The notes: generated by a model from the sequence alone, not told the origin. DNA of 64,000 nt from Pseudomonas sp. B21-023 (GCF_024749165.1 NZ_CP087190.1:4437501-4501500), one strand, 5' to 3'; counted from the stretch's first letter, positions 43,126-52,837 are shown. A program made the numbers and translations.

Positions 43126-44115
43126 TTACCTCAACTCGAAGAAATGGACTAGGTTGGCAGCCCCATTGGCGGCGCTGACCGAGTAACTGGCGCCCGGGGG
43201 CACCACGGCAGTGGCGGTATTGACGTACACCCCTGCACCGCCTGCGTACTGCCCGTAGAGCCCAAGCCCATTGATGGTCAGGACCGCAGTGACGTTGGCC
43301 GCATTCGCCGGGCCGAACAACGCCGACACTTGGATTGGCCGACCGGTGTCGTTGGTGTAGGCGACCCCCGCTGCACGAGCCCCGGTCATGTTCTGCCAGG
43401 TCTGGCCCAGCCAGGCAGGCGTGCTGTTGACCCACACCCGCCACACGCCGCCCACAAGGTAACGAACCGCCGCTTCGTAGCCGGTCACCGAGTAGGCCAC
43501 CTGGATGGCTTCGCTGGCGCCAGCCCGCCCCAGGTGCAGCACCGCGCCATAGGTGATTCCCGGTGGACGGTTGATGGCGTCATTGTTGAACCGGTACACC
43601 CCGCCCTTGCCCACCAGCGCGTTGAGGTCGGCTACGCTGAGCGCGTCGGCACCGATGCCATGGTCGCCTACCTTGAGTACTCGCCCCGGCGTGGCGTCCA
43701 ACGCCGAAGCGGTGAGGCTGGCCGCCGCTGCCGTGCCAAGGTTCGCCGCGTTCGCATGGACGACCCAGGCAGTCCATTGGGCGTTGTTCACGTTGTATGC
43801 CCGCGTTGCGGACTTCCCGCTCACCGCCTCGATGGCCAGCTGAGTGACGAACCCGCTGGCGCTCACCGCGGTGTAGATACAGGGATAGGTGATCCCCGGC
43901 GGCAGGTTCGCCGCCGTGCCGCCTAGGGCCGACCACCAACCCGGCCCAGAGGCGTGGTTGCAGTCGGATACCTCGCGTGTCGCCGGGAAATGGCCGGTGA
44001 AGCCAGTGTTGTCCAATTCGGCGAAGTTGGCGTTGATACGGGTGAATGCGGTGCGGGCATCATCGCCATCGGTGCCGCTCGGCGGTGTGCCCAGTCTGAC
44101 TGGATCGAGTGTCAT
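43126..44115 (-). CDS. F-type tail fibre 3, knob-containing
   Basis: 329 residues. The N-terminus LGTPPSGTDGDDARTAFTRI followed by NANFAELD is a short motif shared with the proteins at 49258 and 56317. Downstream, GWWSALGGTAANLPPGITYP and AVSASGFVTQLAIEAVSGKS resemble a pyocin-knob-type domain, repeated once in the second half (INRPPGITYGAVLHLGRAGA). The final domain (GANAANVTAVLTINGLGLYG-like) is beta-rich. A host-range candidate of the flexible tail. Confidence 0.8.
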   Translation of the reverse strand: MTLDPVRLGTPPSGTDGDDARTAFTRINANFAELDNTGFTGHFPATREVSDCNHASGPGWWSALGGTAANLPPGITYPCIYTAVSASGFVTQLAIEAVSGKSATRAYNVNNAQWTAWVVHANAANLGTAAAASLTASALDATPGRVLKVGDHGIGADALSVADLNALVGKGGVYRFNNDAINRPPGITYGAVLHLGRAGASEAIQVAYSVTGYEAAVRYLVGGVWRVWVNSTPAWLGQTWQNMTGARAAGVAYTNDTGRPIQVSALFGPANAANVTAVLTINGLGLYGQYAGGAGVYVNTATAVVPPGASYSVSAANGAANLVHFFELR

Positions 44116-44312
44116 GGTTGCTCCGTCGAATGCTGATGACGCGGTGATTTGGGGTACTTGTCCTTCACCCGCTTTACGTCCGAGTAAAAGGGCTCGGCCG
44201 CCGGAAGCTGGCCGCGGTGCATGGCATGCCACAACGCATCGAGCTGGTCGGCCAGCGAGGGGTACTCGGCGGCGCGCAGCGTCCTGTGGTCGGCCTTATG
44301 CGAAATCTTCAT
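44112..44312 (-). CDS. Small phage protein after gpJ
   Basis: 66 residues (MKISHKADHRTLRAAEYPSL, ADQLDALWHAMHRGQLP). The Y-P-S-x-x-D-Q-L-D-A-L-W-H segment is a recurring small-protein pattern at the end of siphophage tail operons. Function unknown; could act as part of a fibre chaperone. Confidence 0.7.
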   Translation of the reverse strand: MKISHKADHRTLRAAEYPSLADQLDALWHAMHRGQLPAAEPFYSDVKRVKDKYPKSPRHQHSTEQP

Positions 44313-44679
44313 GTTCGAACCTCGCGTCCAGGTAGGGCCAGTGGGAGACAACGATCTGGTAACGCGCCGGGGATTCAAACTCGACCTCGATGGCCGGCGA
44401 ACCGTCGGCGCGATACTCGACTCCGTCGATGGCGATCGTGGCACCTGCGGGCACGCCAGACAGAAACCGGCCATCGAAGGTGACCGGCATCTCGGGGCGG
44501 TCGATCACCGTGCGATCCTTGACATAGCGGCGTATGTCATCGGTATCGGTGTGCTCGGGCAGGTAGAGGCACCCCGGGTAGTACCTGGCCGCCTCCATGG
44601 GGTCCGGCCAGGTGATCGCTCGCAGGATCTGGCCGGTCGTCTTGTCGTAGTCGACGATCTTGATGGTGGAAAGCAACAT
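44296..44679 (-). CDS. Hypothetical tail protein after gpJ
   Basis: 127 residues beginning MLLSTIKIVDYDKTTGQILR and ending near QIVVSHWPYLDARFEHEDFA. ATG 44679 shares one base with the gpJ stop (TGATG), so translation is coupled. Small beta-rich protein; a role in fibre assembly or attachment is a guess from position. Confidence 0.72.
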   Translation of the reverse strand: MLLSTIKIVDYDKTTGQILRAITWPDPMEAARYYPGCLYLPEHTDTDDIRRYVKDRTVIDRPEMPVTFDGRFLSGVPAGATIAIDGVEYRADGSPAIEVEFESPARYQIVVSHWPYLDARFEHEDFA

Positions 44680-47600
44680 CAGCGTTGGACCTCGAGAACC
44701 GTGATGGAGCGGTTGTCGCAACTCATGGACAACCCCGTGATCCCGCTGCCGTTAGGCGCGGAGAACTGCAGGCGCAGCTCGTTGTAGCCGGCATAGCCGG
44801 TAAGCAAGGCACTGGTATTGAAACTTGAGTTGGGGGTCATGGCCGGATCGCGCCCCGCCGAGCTGCAACGCCCCTGCAACCAGACCGCACCATTGAGCAG
44901 CACCCGCCAGAAACACCAGCCCGTCGACATCATCCCGACCTGGGCAGAGAAGGTGCAGAGTTTCTCCCAACCATTGCTGCTGAACCCCAGGGCCTGGACC
45001 TCGACCCAGGTGGGCGCGCCATGGTTGGCTGGGCTGTTGATCTGTGCAGCCGTGTAGGCCGAATAAGGCAAGGTGACCGAACGACCTGCGATCTTCAGGG
45101 TGTTGACCGACAGGTCGGTGATCTTCGCGGTATTGACCGACAGGTCGGCAATCTTGGCGTTGCTGACGGACAGGTCGGCGATCTTCGCCTGGGTGATCGC
45201 GGCATCGGCAATCTTGGCGCTGCCGATACTGGCGGCGCCGATCACCGAGTTGTCCATGAACACCTGGCCGTTGTTGACTGCGAACACCGACTTGGGCGTG
45301 CCACCGACCTGGTGCATCACTGCGAAACGATCAGCGAGGAACAGCACCTGGGACTGCATGCCGCCCGGGGTATTTTCCACGCCGATACCCATGCCGGCGC
45401 TGTAGTAGCGACCATTGACGTCGACGCCGACCTTGATGTTGCGGGTCGCCCGGACATCACCATCAAGCTTCACCTGCGCTTCGGAGGTGTCCTCGACCAA
45501 GGCCTTGGTCTCACCGACCCGTGCCGTCAGTGTCTGGTTGTCGCGCGCCAGCGCCGAAATGTTGTCAGACAGCGTATCGACGGTGCGCACCACGCGCGAC
45601 AGGCTGCCGTCGACCTGGGCTTTGACTTCGGTGACCTGCCGGGCAATGGCTCGGTCGCCCTCACTAAAGGCGGCGTAAACCGACCACGCGCCGGCGTAGG
45701 AGCCGGTCTCACCTGCACGCCAGCCCGCCGAATCGCCCGCCATGTGCGGCTGCACCGCAGCCTCCACGCCAAGCACGCGGGTGGCCACGGCCGTCAGTTC
45801 ACCCTCGATGTCCTCGACGCTTGTCTGCACCTTGTCAATGCGCGTGGCCAGGGCAGCCACCAGGTCACCCAGTGACGAGTACACACCCATGTATTCCCAG
45901 TAGCCGGCGTTGCTCACCGGCGTGGCGACGGGAACATCGGCCTTGGCCCGGTACAGTTTGCCCGCCTCCTTCACCAGCGACCCGGCGAGGTAGGCCACAT
46001 CGGCCTTCCAGTCCGGCGCGCCGGCCTGGTCGGCCACCTGCGTCGACAGCGAACTGATCTGGCGCTGCAAGGCGGCGTCCGCGGCCTTGAGGCGCTCATT
46101 CACAGAACCCGGACCATCGCCATCAATCTTGCCGATCTCACTCAGCAGTTGCTGGCCAAGATGGGTTTCGCCGATCTTGCCGTCCAGGTACTCGAGAACT
46201 GCTGCGGCATCGTCGCTCGACTGGCCATGGACCCACTCGGACCATGGGCCGACGTTGCCGGTGCGATCCACCAGCCGGGCGCGGAAGTAGCGCTCCACTG
46301 CCGCCGCCATGCCCGAATGCAGGTACGTCGAGGTCGGATAGGCGAACAGGCCCAGCGCCACCGGGTTCTGCCCGCTGCTTTGCGAGGCCATTTCGATTTG
46401 CGTATAGGCCGTATCTTCGGCGCCTTGCGGGTAACCCCACTGCAAGCGAATGGCGAAGATCTCGGACGTGGCGCGCAGGAACGCCACCGCCGGTGGCAGG
46501 CCTTCCTTGCCCTTGAGTCCGGTCAGTTCCGAGTTGCGCCAGATCGACGTGATCTCGCCAACGCTGATCGCGCGCACGCGCGCCAAATAGGCGCCGGCAT
46601 AAATGCCAACCACATCGACACTGGTGGTGCCCGTACGCGGCAGGCTGATCCAGTTGCCGTCGTCCTTGCGCCACTGCACCTCGTAGGCCACCGCCCCCGC
46701 CACTGCCGGCCAGGTGATGGTCATGGTGCTGACCGCCAGGCCCTGGCTGACCACATGATGGCTGCTCAGGGTAACGCTGGTCGGCGCCGGCACCAGGTTG
46801 ATCGGCGTGACACTGATCGGCCGTTCCTCCAGGCGCGCGCCGGTATCGATATGGTCGAACTTGCTCGGTTCGTACTGCACCGCACCGATTTCGTAGATCC
46901 CAGGTTCTGGGCACGAAACACTGGTGACGCGGTACAGCGGGATCGCCAGCTCTGGTGCATCCAGTGCCCAGACCAGCTCGGCCCGCGGCTTGCGGGAATA
47001 CGCGGTGGTGAGGGTTATCCGCCGCCCGACAACCGACTCGATGGTGCGTCCTTCGCAGGTGCCGTCCGGCAGGTTGAGAATCAACCGGTCCCCAGGCTTG
47101 GCCTGGGTGTCGCGATCCAGGGTGACCTGCCGGGCAAAGCCGGCGGCGAGGCGCCCGCCCACTGGGCGACCGGCCAGCAGTTCGTCGGCCACCGGGATGA
47201 CGTAGCCAGGCAAAGGGATACGCCCGTCCATACCGACCCGGAAGCTGATGCCGCGGTCACGCGAGTTGGTCAGCAGCGCCCATTTTCCGCGCCGCTGCGC
47301 TTCGGACTCGCGGGTACAGCCAATGGCACTGAGTTCAAGTGGGTTGTCGCCATACCGGCGCAGCAGCTTGTCGTCGGCCACCACGGTGACATCGGTGTCG
47401 TAGTTGTTCAGCGGGTTGTCGTAGCTGACCAGCGCACGGCTGTAGCGGCTGCGCTCCGAGCTGCTGGAATAGGAAAACTTGCCGTCGACGACATTGGCCC
47501 GGGTGTAGGCAAAATCGAAGTCGGTGGCCCGCGGCATATCGGCCAAGCTGTACAACTGGCCCTGGGCCCAATACGTCATGCCACGGTAGATCCCGGCGAT

Positions 47601-48656
47601 GTCGCGCAGCAGCGACCAGGCCTCGGCCTTGCCCTGCAGGTTGAGGTTGCAGGTGAAGCGCGGCTCTTCGCCACCGCGACCGTCGGGCACCAGTTGGTCG
47701 CAATACTGGGCGATGCGGTACAGCTCCCACTTGTCGACCATCCACGGTTTGATGCGCCGGCCGAGACCAAAGCGGTCGTTGGTGGTGATGCCATAGGTGA
47801 CCCAGGCCGGGTTATCGGTCCAAGCCTGCTTGAAGGTACCGTCCCAGATGCCCAGGTAGCGACGGCTCTCTGGGTCGTAGTTGCTTGGCACTGGCCATTT
47901 GCGTCCCTTGCACTCGACCGTCACCGCCGGAATATTGCGAAACTGCTCGGCGGAAAACTCGATGTACAGCAGCGCGGTATTGGGATAGCGCAACTTGGCA
48001 TCGATCACCTCGGTCAGGCCGGCGATCTGCATGGTGTCGGCGACCTTGTTGGTATTCTGGTTCACCGTCAGGCGCCGCACCCGCAGGCTCCAGCCACGCT
48101 CGGCCTTGGGCAGGTCGATACGGCGGGTACGCTCATAGGTGCTGGAGCTCTTGCCATGCACGGCATCCTTGAGCACCTCGACATAGGCCCCGCCGTCGGT
48201 GGCCACGTCCACCGCGTACTCGATGCGGTAACCGTTGACGTTACCCGCGCTGTCCATGGCCTGCAGCGCCGGCCAGGCAAAACGCAGGCGTACCGCCGAC
48301 AGGCGGATATCGTCAAGCGCGCGTACCCAGGGCTTGTCATTGCGCAACTCGATACCTTGGGTGATCTCGTTGTCCACCGAAGGAATACCGGGGATGTGCG
48401 CCTGCTCGAGCGAACCCGGCCGCCATTCCCATTTCACCCCGGGGAAGTTGTAGTTGCCGTTGGCGTCCATAAGCGGGGTGCCGTCCAGGAAGATGTCCTG
48501 GGCGCCCGGGGTGCCCGCGAATTCACCTTCACCCACGGCGATAAGCATCTTGGCGACTGCGACAGAGCGCAGGCTGTCCGGCGCCTCGACAGGCGCCTTG
48601 GGCTGTTTCTGACCACCTTTGCGGCCGGTGATCACAGGTTTGCTGATTGCGCCCAT
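44679..48656 (-). CDS. Central tail tip/host specificity protein J (F-type)
   Basis: 1325 residues, lambda gpJ family: KMLIAVGEGEFAGTPGAQDI FLDG near the N-terminus (start MGAISKPVITG with GGAGGAACT upstream), the tail-hub domains through about 620 (SEAQRRGKWALLTNSRDRGI), fibronectin-III-like segments (VAYEVQWRKDDGNWISL) near 660-760, a coiled-coil region, then the DUF1983-like segment and five decapeptide repeats before the tip. Closes the tail tube and contacts the cell surface. Confidence 0.93.
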   Translation of the reverse strand: MGAISKPVITGRKGGQKQPKAPVEAPDSLRSVAVAKMLIAVGEGEFAGTPGAQDIFLDGTPLMDANGNYNFPGVKWEWRPGSLEQAHIPGIPSVDNEITQGIELRNDKPWVRALDDIRLSAVRLRFAWPALQAMDSAGNVNGYRIEYAVDVATDGGAYVEVLKDAVHGKSSSTYERTRRIDLPKAERGWSLRVRRLTVNQNTNKVADTMQIAGLTEVIDAKLRYPNTALLYIEFSAEQFRNIPAVTVECKGRKWPVPSNYDPESRRYLGIWDGTFKQAWTDNPAWVTYGITTNDRFGLGRRIKPWMVDKWELYRIAQYCDQLVPDGRGGEEPRFTCNLNLQGKAEAWSLLRDIAGIYRGMTYWAQGQLYSLADMPRATDFDFAYTRANVVDGKFSYSSSSERSRYSRALVSYDNPLNNYDTDVTVVADDKLLRRYGDNPLELSAIGCTRESEAQRRGKWALLTNSRDRGISFRVGMDGRIPLPGYVIPVADELLAGRPVGGRLAAGFARQVTLDRDTQAKPGDRLILNLPDGTCEGRTIESVVGRRITLTTAYSRKPRAELVWALDAPELAIPLYRVTSVSCPEPGIYEIGAVQYEPSKFDHIDTGARLEERPISVTPINLVPAPTSVTLSSHHVVSQGLAVSTMTITWPAVAGAVAYEVQWRKDDGNWISLPRTGTTSVDVVGIYAGAYLARVRAISVGEITSIWRNSELTGLKGKEGLPPAVAFLRATSEIFAIRLQWGYPQGAEDTAYTQIEMASQSSGQNPVALGLFAYPTSTYLHSGMAAAVERYFRARLVDRTGNVGPWSEWVHGQSSDDAAAVLEYLDGKIGETHLGQQLLSEIGKIDGDGPGSVNERLKAADAALQRQISSLSTQVADQAGAPDWKADVAYLAGSLVKEAGKLYRAKADVPVATPVSNAGYWEYMGVYSSLGDLVAALATRIDKVQTSVEDIEGELTAVATRVLGVEAAVQPHMAGDSAGWRAGETGSYAGAWSVYAAFSEGDRAIARQVTEVKAQVDGSLSRVVRTVDTLSDNISALARDNQTLTARVGETKALVEDTSEAQVKLDGDVRATRNIKVGVDVNGRYYSAGMGIGVENTPGGMQSQVLFLADRFAVMHQVGGTPKSVFAVNNGQVFMDNSVIGAASIGSAKIADAAITQAKIADLSVSNAKIADLSVNTAKITDLSVNTLKIAGRSVTLPYSAYTAAQINSPANHGAPTWVEVQALGFSSNGWEKLCTFSAQVGMMSTGWCFWRVLLNGAVWLQGRCSSAGRDPAMTPNSSFNTSALLTGYAGYNELRLQFSAPNGSGITGLSMSCDNRSITVLEVQR
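45091..45240 (-). repeat. Five 30-bp tandem repeats in gpJ
   Basis: Five consecutive 30-base units, each starting ATCTT on the top strand and encoding K-I-x-D-L-S-V-x-x-A-type decapeptides (KIADLSVSNA, KIADLSVNTA, KITDLSVNTL). Units near the middle are closest to one another. Confidence 0.9.
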
Positions 48657-48672
48657 GAGTTCCTCCAGGCGT

Positions 48673-48696
48673 AAAAAAACCGCCTCCAAGGCGGTT
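48673..48696 (-). terminator. Terminator between fibre 2 block and gpJ
   Basis: AACCGCCT / AGGCGGTT stem, 3-base loop, TTTTTTT on the reverse strand, just before the RBS of gpJ. Confidence 0.85.
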
Positions 48697-48723
48697 GGCT
48701 AGACAGGGCTGGATGGCCAGCGA

Positions 48724-48936
48724 TCACGCCAGGGCGTCGATCTGGTCACGCGCATCGGCGCGCTGGCGGGCAATGTCCTCGGGCATGGCCTTGCCGGTTT
48801 CCAACTCGCGGATGACATACCAATCGGTATCGCGCAGCCAGCGGGCCAGCTCGGCACGCCGGCTGTCGTTCGCGGCCTGGCGCTGGTGAGCCTGACGCAC
48901 CTCGGCACTCAGCGCTTGAGTGAAATCAATGTTCAT
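48724..48936 (-). CDS. Small tail protein, possible fibre chaperone part
   Basis: 70 residues (MNIDFTQALSAEVRQAHQRQ, then ARWLRDTDWYVIRELETGKA), a helical protein with the W-x-x-D-T-D-W-x-x-x-R motif seen in phage tail assembly chaperone C-termini (the gp38-like family). Overlaps the upstream gene by 11 bases. Confidence 0.75.
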   Translation of the reverse strand: MNIDFTQALSAEVRQAHQRQAANDSRRAELARWLRDTDWYVIRELETGKAMPEDIARQRADARDQIDALA

Positions 48937-49258
48937 CGCTGCTGGGCTCCTCGCATTTCGGCAACTCATAGCGTGGCAAGGCCAGCAGGCCATCCGCTTC
49001 AACCTGTATTGGCTGGGGGAAGCGCGTGGCGAGCGGTGCGCGCGCCCCGTGGGGCAACATCAGGGTCAGGTGCAGGCGCCCCTCGATGCGCCTTACATCG
49101 CCATGGAACCACGACGAGGCAATGGCGGTGCTTGGCAACGAAGCCCCTTCCGCCAGCGGGGTGAAATCGAAGGTCTGACCATTGAGTGTCAACGCGTCAC
49201 CCTTGACCGCAAGTGTCAACGGCTGATCGTGGCGAATCGGAACCAGGTTGATGATCAT
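48926..49258 (-). CDS. Hypothetical tail protein after fibre 2
   Basis: 110 residues beginning MIINLVPIRHDQPLTLAVKG, beta-rich (ALTLNGQTFDFTPLAEGASL). ATG shares a base with the fibre 2 stop. Unknown function; likely works with the fibre above it, as each fibre gene of this module is followed by a protein of 110-114 residues. Confidence 0.72.
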   Translation of the reverse strand: MIINLVPIRHDQPLTLAVKGDALTLNGQTFDFTPLAEGASLPSTAIASSWFHGDVRRIEGRLHLTLMLPHGARAPLATRFPQPIQVEADGLLALPRYELPKCEEPSSDEH

Positions 49259-50268
49259 CAGCGCCACCTCCCAGTGGCCGTGTAATGGAAGATCACGCCC
49301 GCCGTGGTCGCGTGGCGATAGGTCCAGGAGCGAAACGCCATGGAGCTGGCGGTGACCGACATATAGGTGCCGTTCATGTTGATGAGCCCGGCATCGGCTT
49401 GCGAGCCGCTGCCAGAGGCCGATACCACCGGATTGGCGACTACCCTGGGCACCTGGGCGAAGGCTGCAGCGAACACCACGTTGACAGCAGCTTCGGCGTT
49501 CAGCGGTGCGGCAGGGAGGACGAAGTCGCCCGCACACAATAAGCTGCCATCGGCGAACTTGGTGTAGCTGCCATTGGCGTTGACGCCGGACTCTATGAGG
49601 CCACCGGCAGCAATGCCGGACACCGCCCCGAGACTGTTATGGCTGGTGTAGACCCGAGCGAAAGCAGGTGCGGTCGTAGCGTTCTTGCTGATCGAGCGGT
49701 AGAACAACTCGTTGGTCGACACCCCCATCGCCAACTGGGTGCTCCATTGCGGGTCGGCATGCCATAGCGTTTCGAGCACGCTCAACGCACCGCCTGGTTC
49801 CCCCGGCCCCTGGTAATACCCGTACAAGCCAGAATGTGGCTTGTGCGTGTCGATTCCGAGGCCACCGATGTTGCCCCCGCCTGGCAGCGTCCTGCCGCCC
49901 TGGCCCGAGGCACTGATCCAGTGCCCCCAGGTGTTGTTGTTGGGGTTGAAAGTACGCACCGCCTGGTCGCCATGGATGACATCCACCGCCTCCTGGACGA
50001 TGGCGCCGTAGTCGGTCGTACTGACGCGCAAAAGCACATAGGTCAGCCCTGGCGGCCGGTTGCTGGCAGTGCCGGAAGTCGCCAGCCACAGCCCCGGCGA
50101 CAATGCCAGGTTGCAGTCCTGGATGGCCCTGTTGCCATCGACCGGGCCACTGACGCCCATACCGTCCAGCGTCTTGAAGTTATCGTTGATGCGGGTGAAG
50201 GCCGTGCGTGCACTATCGCCATCGACGGCGCTGGGTGGGGTGCCCAGGTTCACTTGCTGCATGGGCAT
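49258..50268 (-). CDS. F-type tail fibre 2
   Basis: 336 residues. N-terminal motif VNLGTPPSAVDGDSARTAFT-RINDNF shared with the genes at 43126 and 56317. A knob-like domain (LTYVLLRVSTTDYGAIVQEA) follows, a Gly-rich linker (GRTLPGGGNIGGLG), and a C-terminal tip ending VIFHYTATGRWR, typical of siphophage fibre C-termini. AGGAGG precedes ATG 50268. Confidence 0.85.
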   Translation of the reverse strand: MPMQQVNLGTPPSAVDGDSARTAFTRINDNFKTLDGMGVSGPVDGNRAIQDCNLALSPGLWLATSGTASNRPPGLTYVLLRVSTTDYGAIVQEAVDVIHGDQAVRTFNPNNNTWGHWISASGQGGRTLPGGGNIGGLGIDTHKPHSGLYGYYQGPGEPGGALSVLETLWHADPQWSTQLAMGVSTNELFYRSISKNATTAPAFARVYTSHNSLGAVSGIAAGGLIESGVNANGSYTKFADGSLLCAGDFVLPAAPLNAEAAVNVVFAAAFAQVPRVVANPVVSASGSGSQADAGLINMNGTYMSVTASSMAFRSWTYRHATTAGVIFHYTATGRWR

Positions 50269-50290
50269 GTTGCCTCCTGATGCGGAAGGT

Positions 50291-50905
50291 TCACTGGCGG
50301 TCCTCGGCATAGATCGCCGCACTGATGATTGCTCCGCCCCAGCGTCGCTTACCCACGCACAAGGCCACCGGATTGCCGGAGGCCGTGGTGTTGCGAGCGC
50401 TGCCAAAGGCATAGCCAGGGGTGTTTTCCGGCCCCGCGCTCATGCTCAACCCTTTGGGCTGTGGGCTGAGCAGTTGCATTACGCCGCCCATGGCCATGGA
50501 AAACCCCACGGTGGCCATCGTGCCCCAACCACCGGCAGAGAATGGCAGCGAAGCGCCGTTGGTGGCGATTGCCGCCACGGCGATCAGGACAACACCAATG
50601 ATGGTCTGCAGACTCCCGGCACGCTTGCTGCCGACAACAACGGGCACAATTCGGATCTCGTCGCGCGCCTGGAAATCCAGTTCGGCCTCACCGACATTGC
50701 GCTTGTCGCTGTAGACGGCGAACTCCAGGCCGCGCGAACCGGCATTGGCAAGAAAACGCTCAAACCCCGGCAACTGGACGCACAGCGCCTTGATTGCCTC
50801 GCGCGGGGTGCGCACCGCCAGTTCGAAGGTCTTGCCGAACCGACGCAATTGGCCGCTGAGCCGAATGGTGGTCAGCGGTGAAGGGATGATGGCTGCAGCT
50901 GACAT
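50291..50905 (-). CDS. Tail assembly protein I (lambda type)
   Basis: 204 residues: TIRLSGQLRRFGKTFELAVR, EAIKALCVQLPGFERFL, then a hydrophobic Gly/Ala segment (TIIGVVLIAVAAIATNGASL). Lambda gpI family, acts with K in tail-tip initiation. AAGGAG upstream. Confidence 0.9.
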   Translation of the reverse strand: MSAAAIIPSPLTTIRLSGQLRRFGKTFELAVRTPREAIKALCVQLPGFERFLANAGSRGLEFAVYSDKRNVGEAELDFQARDEIRIVPVVVGSKRAGSLQTIIGVVLIAVAAIATNGASLPFSAGGWGTMATVGFSMAMGGVMQLLSPQPKGLSMSAGPENTPGYAFGSARNTTASGNPVALCVGKRRWGGAIISAAIYAEDRQ

Positions 50906-50968
50906 CGCAACTCCTTGTGCAAGAAGCGGCCGCCTCGAGGCCGCGAAAAATGGACCTGTCGCGCCGTC

Positions 50969-51733
50969 TCAGTCCGCCGCGGCGGCATCGCGATGACGCA
51001 GGACCAGGCGGGTACGGTCGAGCCAAGGGCCACCGAAGACGATGATCTCCGAGGGCCGGCCATAAAGGTGGTGTAGCAGGAACGGGCCCATGCCACATGC
51101 TGGCCAGCGCTCATCCGGCAAACGCGTATCGCCGCCCAGGTAGATGCCCGCGTGATTAGGGTGTGCGGTGCGACCGATGGCCATGACGATCAGGTCACCA
51201 CGCTGCGGTGCCTGGACCCTGACGAAGCCGGCGGCCGCATAGGCCTGCTCGTACAGGCTCGGACCATTGGCATCCTCCCACCAGCCGTCCTCGCGGTCGT
51301 AGGCGGGGAAGGTCAACCCCCACTCGCGCCGGTACCAGTCGGCGCAGACCTGCCAGCAGTCCCATAGCCCGTGGACGAACGGGCGCCCGAGCAAAGGTGT
51401 TTCGCCCTGGGGCTGCAAGGTACGCAGATCACCCTCGGGCCAGGACAGGATGTGCCACGGCAAGCCAGTGGCTTCGCACATGGCCAGGTCCCGGTTGGAG
51501 GGGCGGCTGCTGGCATCGGGATGCGAATGCACCACCGCGACGATCTCGCCCAGGTCTTCCGCCGCCGCATAGTCGCGCGGATCGATGCGGAACTCTTCAC
51601 CGGGCTCGGCGGCGGTGTTGCGGCAGCGCTGGTAGCATTGCCGTCCAGCCCGCTCCACCACCAGGCCGCAGGCCTCCCTCGGGTAGTCGTCTGCGGCATG
51701 CTGGCGGAATGCTTCAAGCAAGTAGCCGTTCAT
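50969..51733 (-). CDS. Tail assembly protein K: JAB peptidase plus NlpC/P60
   Basis: 254 residues with two hydrolase domains. A JAB/MPN domain (E20; H69-S-H71-P...D82 metal motif in VVHSHPDASSRPSNRD), then an NlpC/P60 domain with catalytic Cys in GLWDCWQVCADWYRREWG (C126) and His in HPNHAGIYLGG-like NHAGIYLG. Lambda gpK arrangement; may trim tip proteins or open peptidoglycan. Confidence 0.93.
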   Translation of the reverse strand: MNGYLLEAFRQHAADDYPREACGLVVERAGRQCYQRCRNTAAEPGEEFRIDPRDYAAAEDLGEIVAVVHSHPDASSRPSNRDLAMCEATGLPWHILSWPEGDLRTLQPQGETPLLGRPFVHGLWDCWQVCADWYRREWGLTFPAYDREDGWWEDANGPSLYEQAYAAAGFVRVQAPQRGDLIVMAIGRTAHPNHAGIYLGGDTRLPDERWPACGMGPFLLHHLYGRPSEIIVFGGPWLDRTRLVLRHRDAAAAD

Positions 51734-51736
51734 GGC

Positions 51737-52486
51737 TCAGTTCCGGGCGATCAGCGAGACCGCAGGGAAACCGCCATGGGGCAGCTCGGCGGCCGCGCCG
51801 AAGCGCAGCTTGCATGAGGCAAGGCCGCCCTTGCAGCGATCCTTGGCAGGGTCGTCCACCGGCCGGTCCTCATCATCGAACAGACGATTGCCGGTATAAC
51901 CGCAGTTCGGCCCACGGTAGCCATTGGTCATCGCCCAGTGGCAATAGGCGGTCATCTGCCTGCCGGGCAAGCCGTGGCTGTCGATCTCGCCGGGCGACGA
52001 AAGCTCCCACTGCACCCGCTCATCGTCCTCCTCGATTTTCTGGTCGATGAACCAGACTTCAAGTGCTTCCTGGGTCGGATCTGCCTGCGGGTTACCTGCG
52101 GCGAAGTTGCGGGCGTCCAGGTACTGGCCAAGGGTTTGGCGCAGGGTCAGTTTGAACTTGAGCAAATCCTCGAAGGCCAGGCACAGCGCGGTGATACGCC
52201 CATCGACATTGCCTGCGGTGAATTTTGGTCGGGTCGCCCGACCATTGCTGTTGGCGCCAATGCCGTCGATCTGCACGGGCCAGGCCTTGTACTCCAGGCC
52301 TTGCCACCAGATAGAACGGGCCGGCAGCTGGGTGGTGTCGCCCACCGTTGCCAACTCGCCAGGCTCATGGGCGATGGCATGCCCGTGAAAGCGCAACGTG
52401 TCGGCATCGAACTCGCTGCCGTCGATCTCGAACAGGACAATCTCCGCGCCGGGTTCGAGGGTCTGGATATCAGTGATCAACGCCAT
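51737..52486 (-). CDS. Minor tail protein L, iron-sulfur type
   Basis: 249 residues of the lambda gpL family. Four Cys in the C-terminal domain, C182, C195, C218 and C225 (TAYCHWAM, GPNCGYTG, DRCKGGLASCKLRFG), correspond to the ligands that hold the Fe-S cluster in lambda gpL. Part of the tail tip hub. Confidence 0.92.
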   Translation of the reverse strand: MALITDIQTLEPGAEIVLFEIDGSEFDADTLRFHGHAIAHEPGELATVGDTTQLPARSIWWQGLEYKAWPVQIDGIGANSNGRATRPKFTAGNVDGRITALCLAFEDLLKFKLTLRQTLGQYLDARNFAAGNPQADPTQEALEVWFIDQKIEEDDERVQWELSSPGEIDSHGLPGRQMTAYCHWAMTNGYRGPNCGYTGNRLFDDEDRPVDDPAKDRCKGGLASCKLRFGAAAELPHGGFPAVSLIARN

Positions 52487-52504
52487 GGCTGAAGCCCTCC
52501 TGGA

Positions 52505-52837
52505 TCATGGGTGGAACGCCTGCTCGAAGGTGGCGCTCAGGCTGTACAGGCCACCGCCCTTGGCGGTTGGCTGATAGCCCTTGCAACGGAACAGCGCAGG
52601 CTCGCCAAGAGGCGCGGTCCAGCGGAAAGCCCGGCTGCCAGAATGGCGGTCGAGGAAGGCGGCGATGGCGCGGATCTTCGCTTCGTCGCCGGTAAACATC
52701 AGTGGCCAGGATTGGCTGCGGTTGTTGATGCCGTCGCTCACCGCCTGTTGATAGCCATCGCCGAACTGCACCGTGCGCACACGGTATTCGACCTGGCCCA
52801 TCGGTTCGGTCCTGGGGCTCCAGTTGAAGGTTTCCAT
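52505..52837 (-). CDS. Minor tail protein M
   Basis: 110 residues: METFNWSPRTEPMGQVEYRV, FGDGYQQAVSDGINNRSQSW, GSRAFRWTAPLGEPALFRCK. Lambda gpM / distal tail family. Confidence 0.93.
   Translation of the reverse strand: METFNWSPRTEPMGQVEYRVRTVQFGDGYQQAVSDGINNRSQSWPLMFTGDEAKIRAIAAFLDRHSGSRAFRWTAPLGEPALFRCKGYQPTAKGGGLYSLSATFEQAFHP

Noticed and set aside
46149..48674. 841-codon forward frame opposite gpJ
   Set aside because: Shadow of the gpJ coding frame; no recognisable family.
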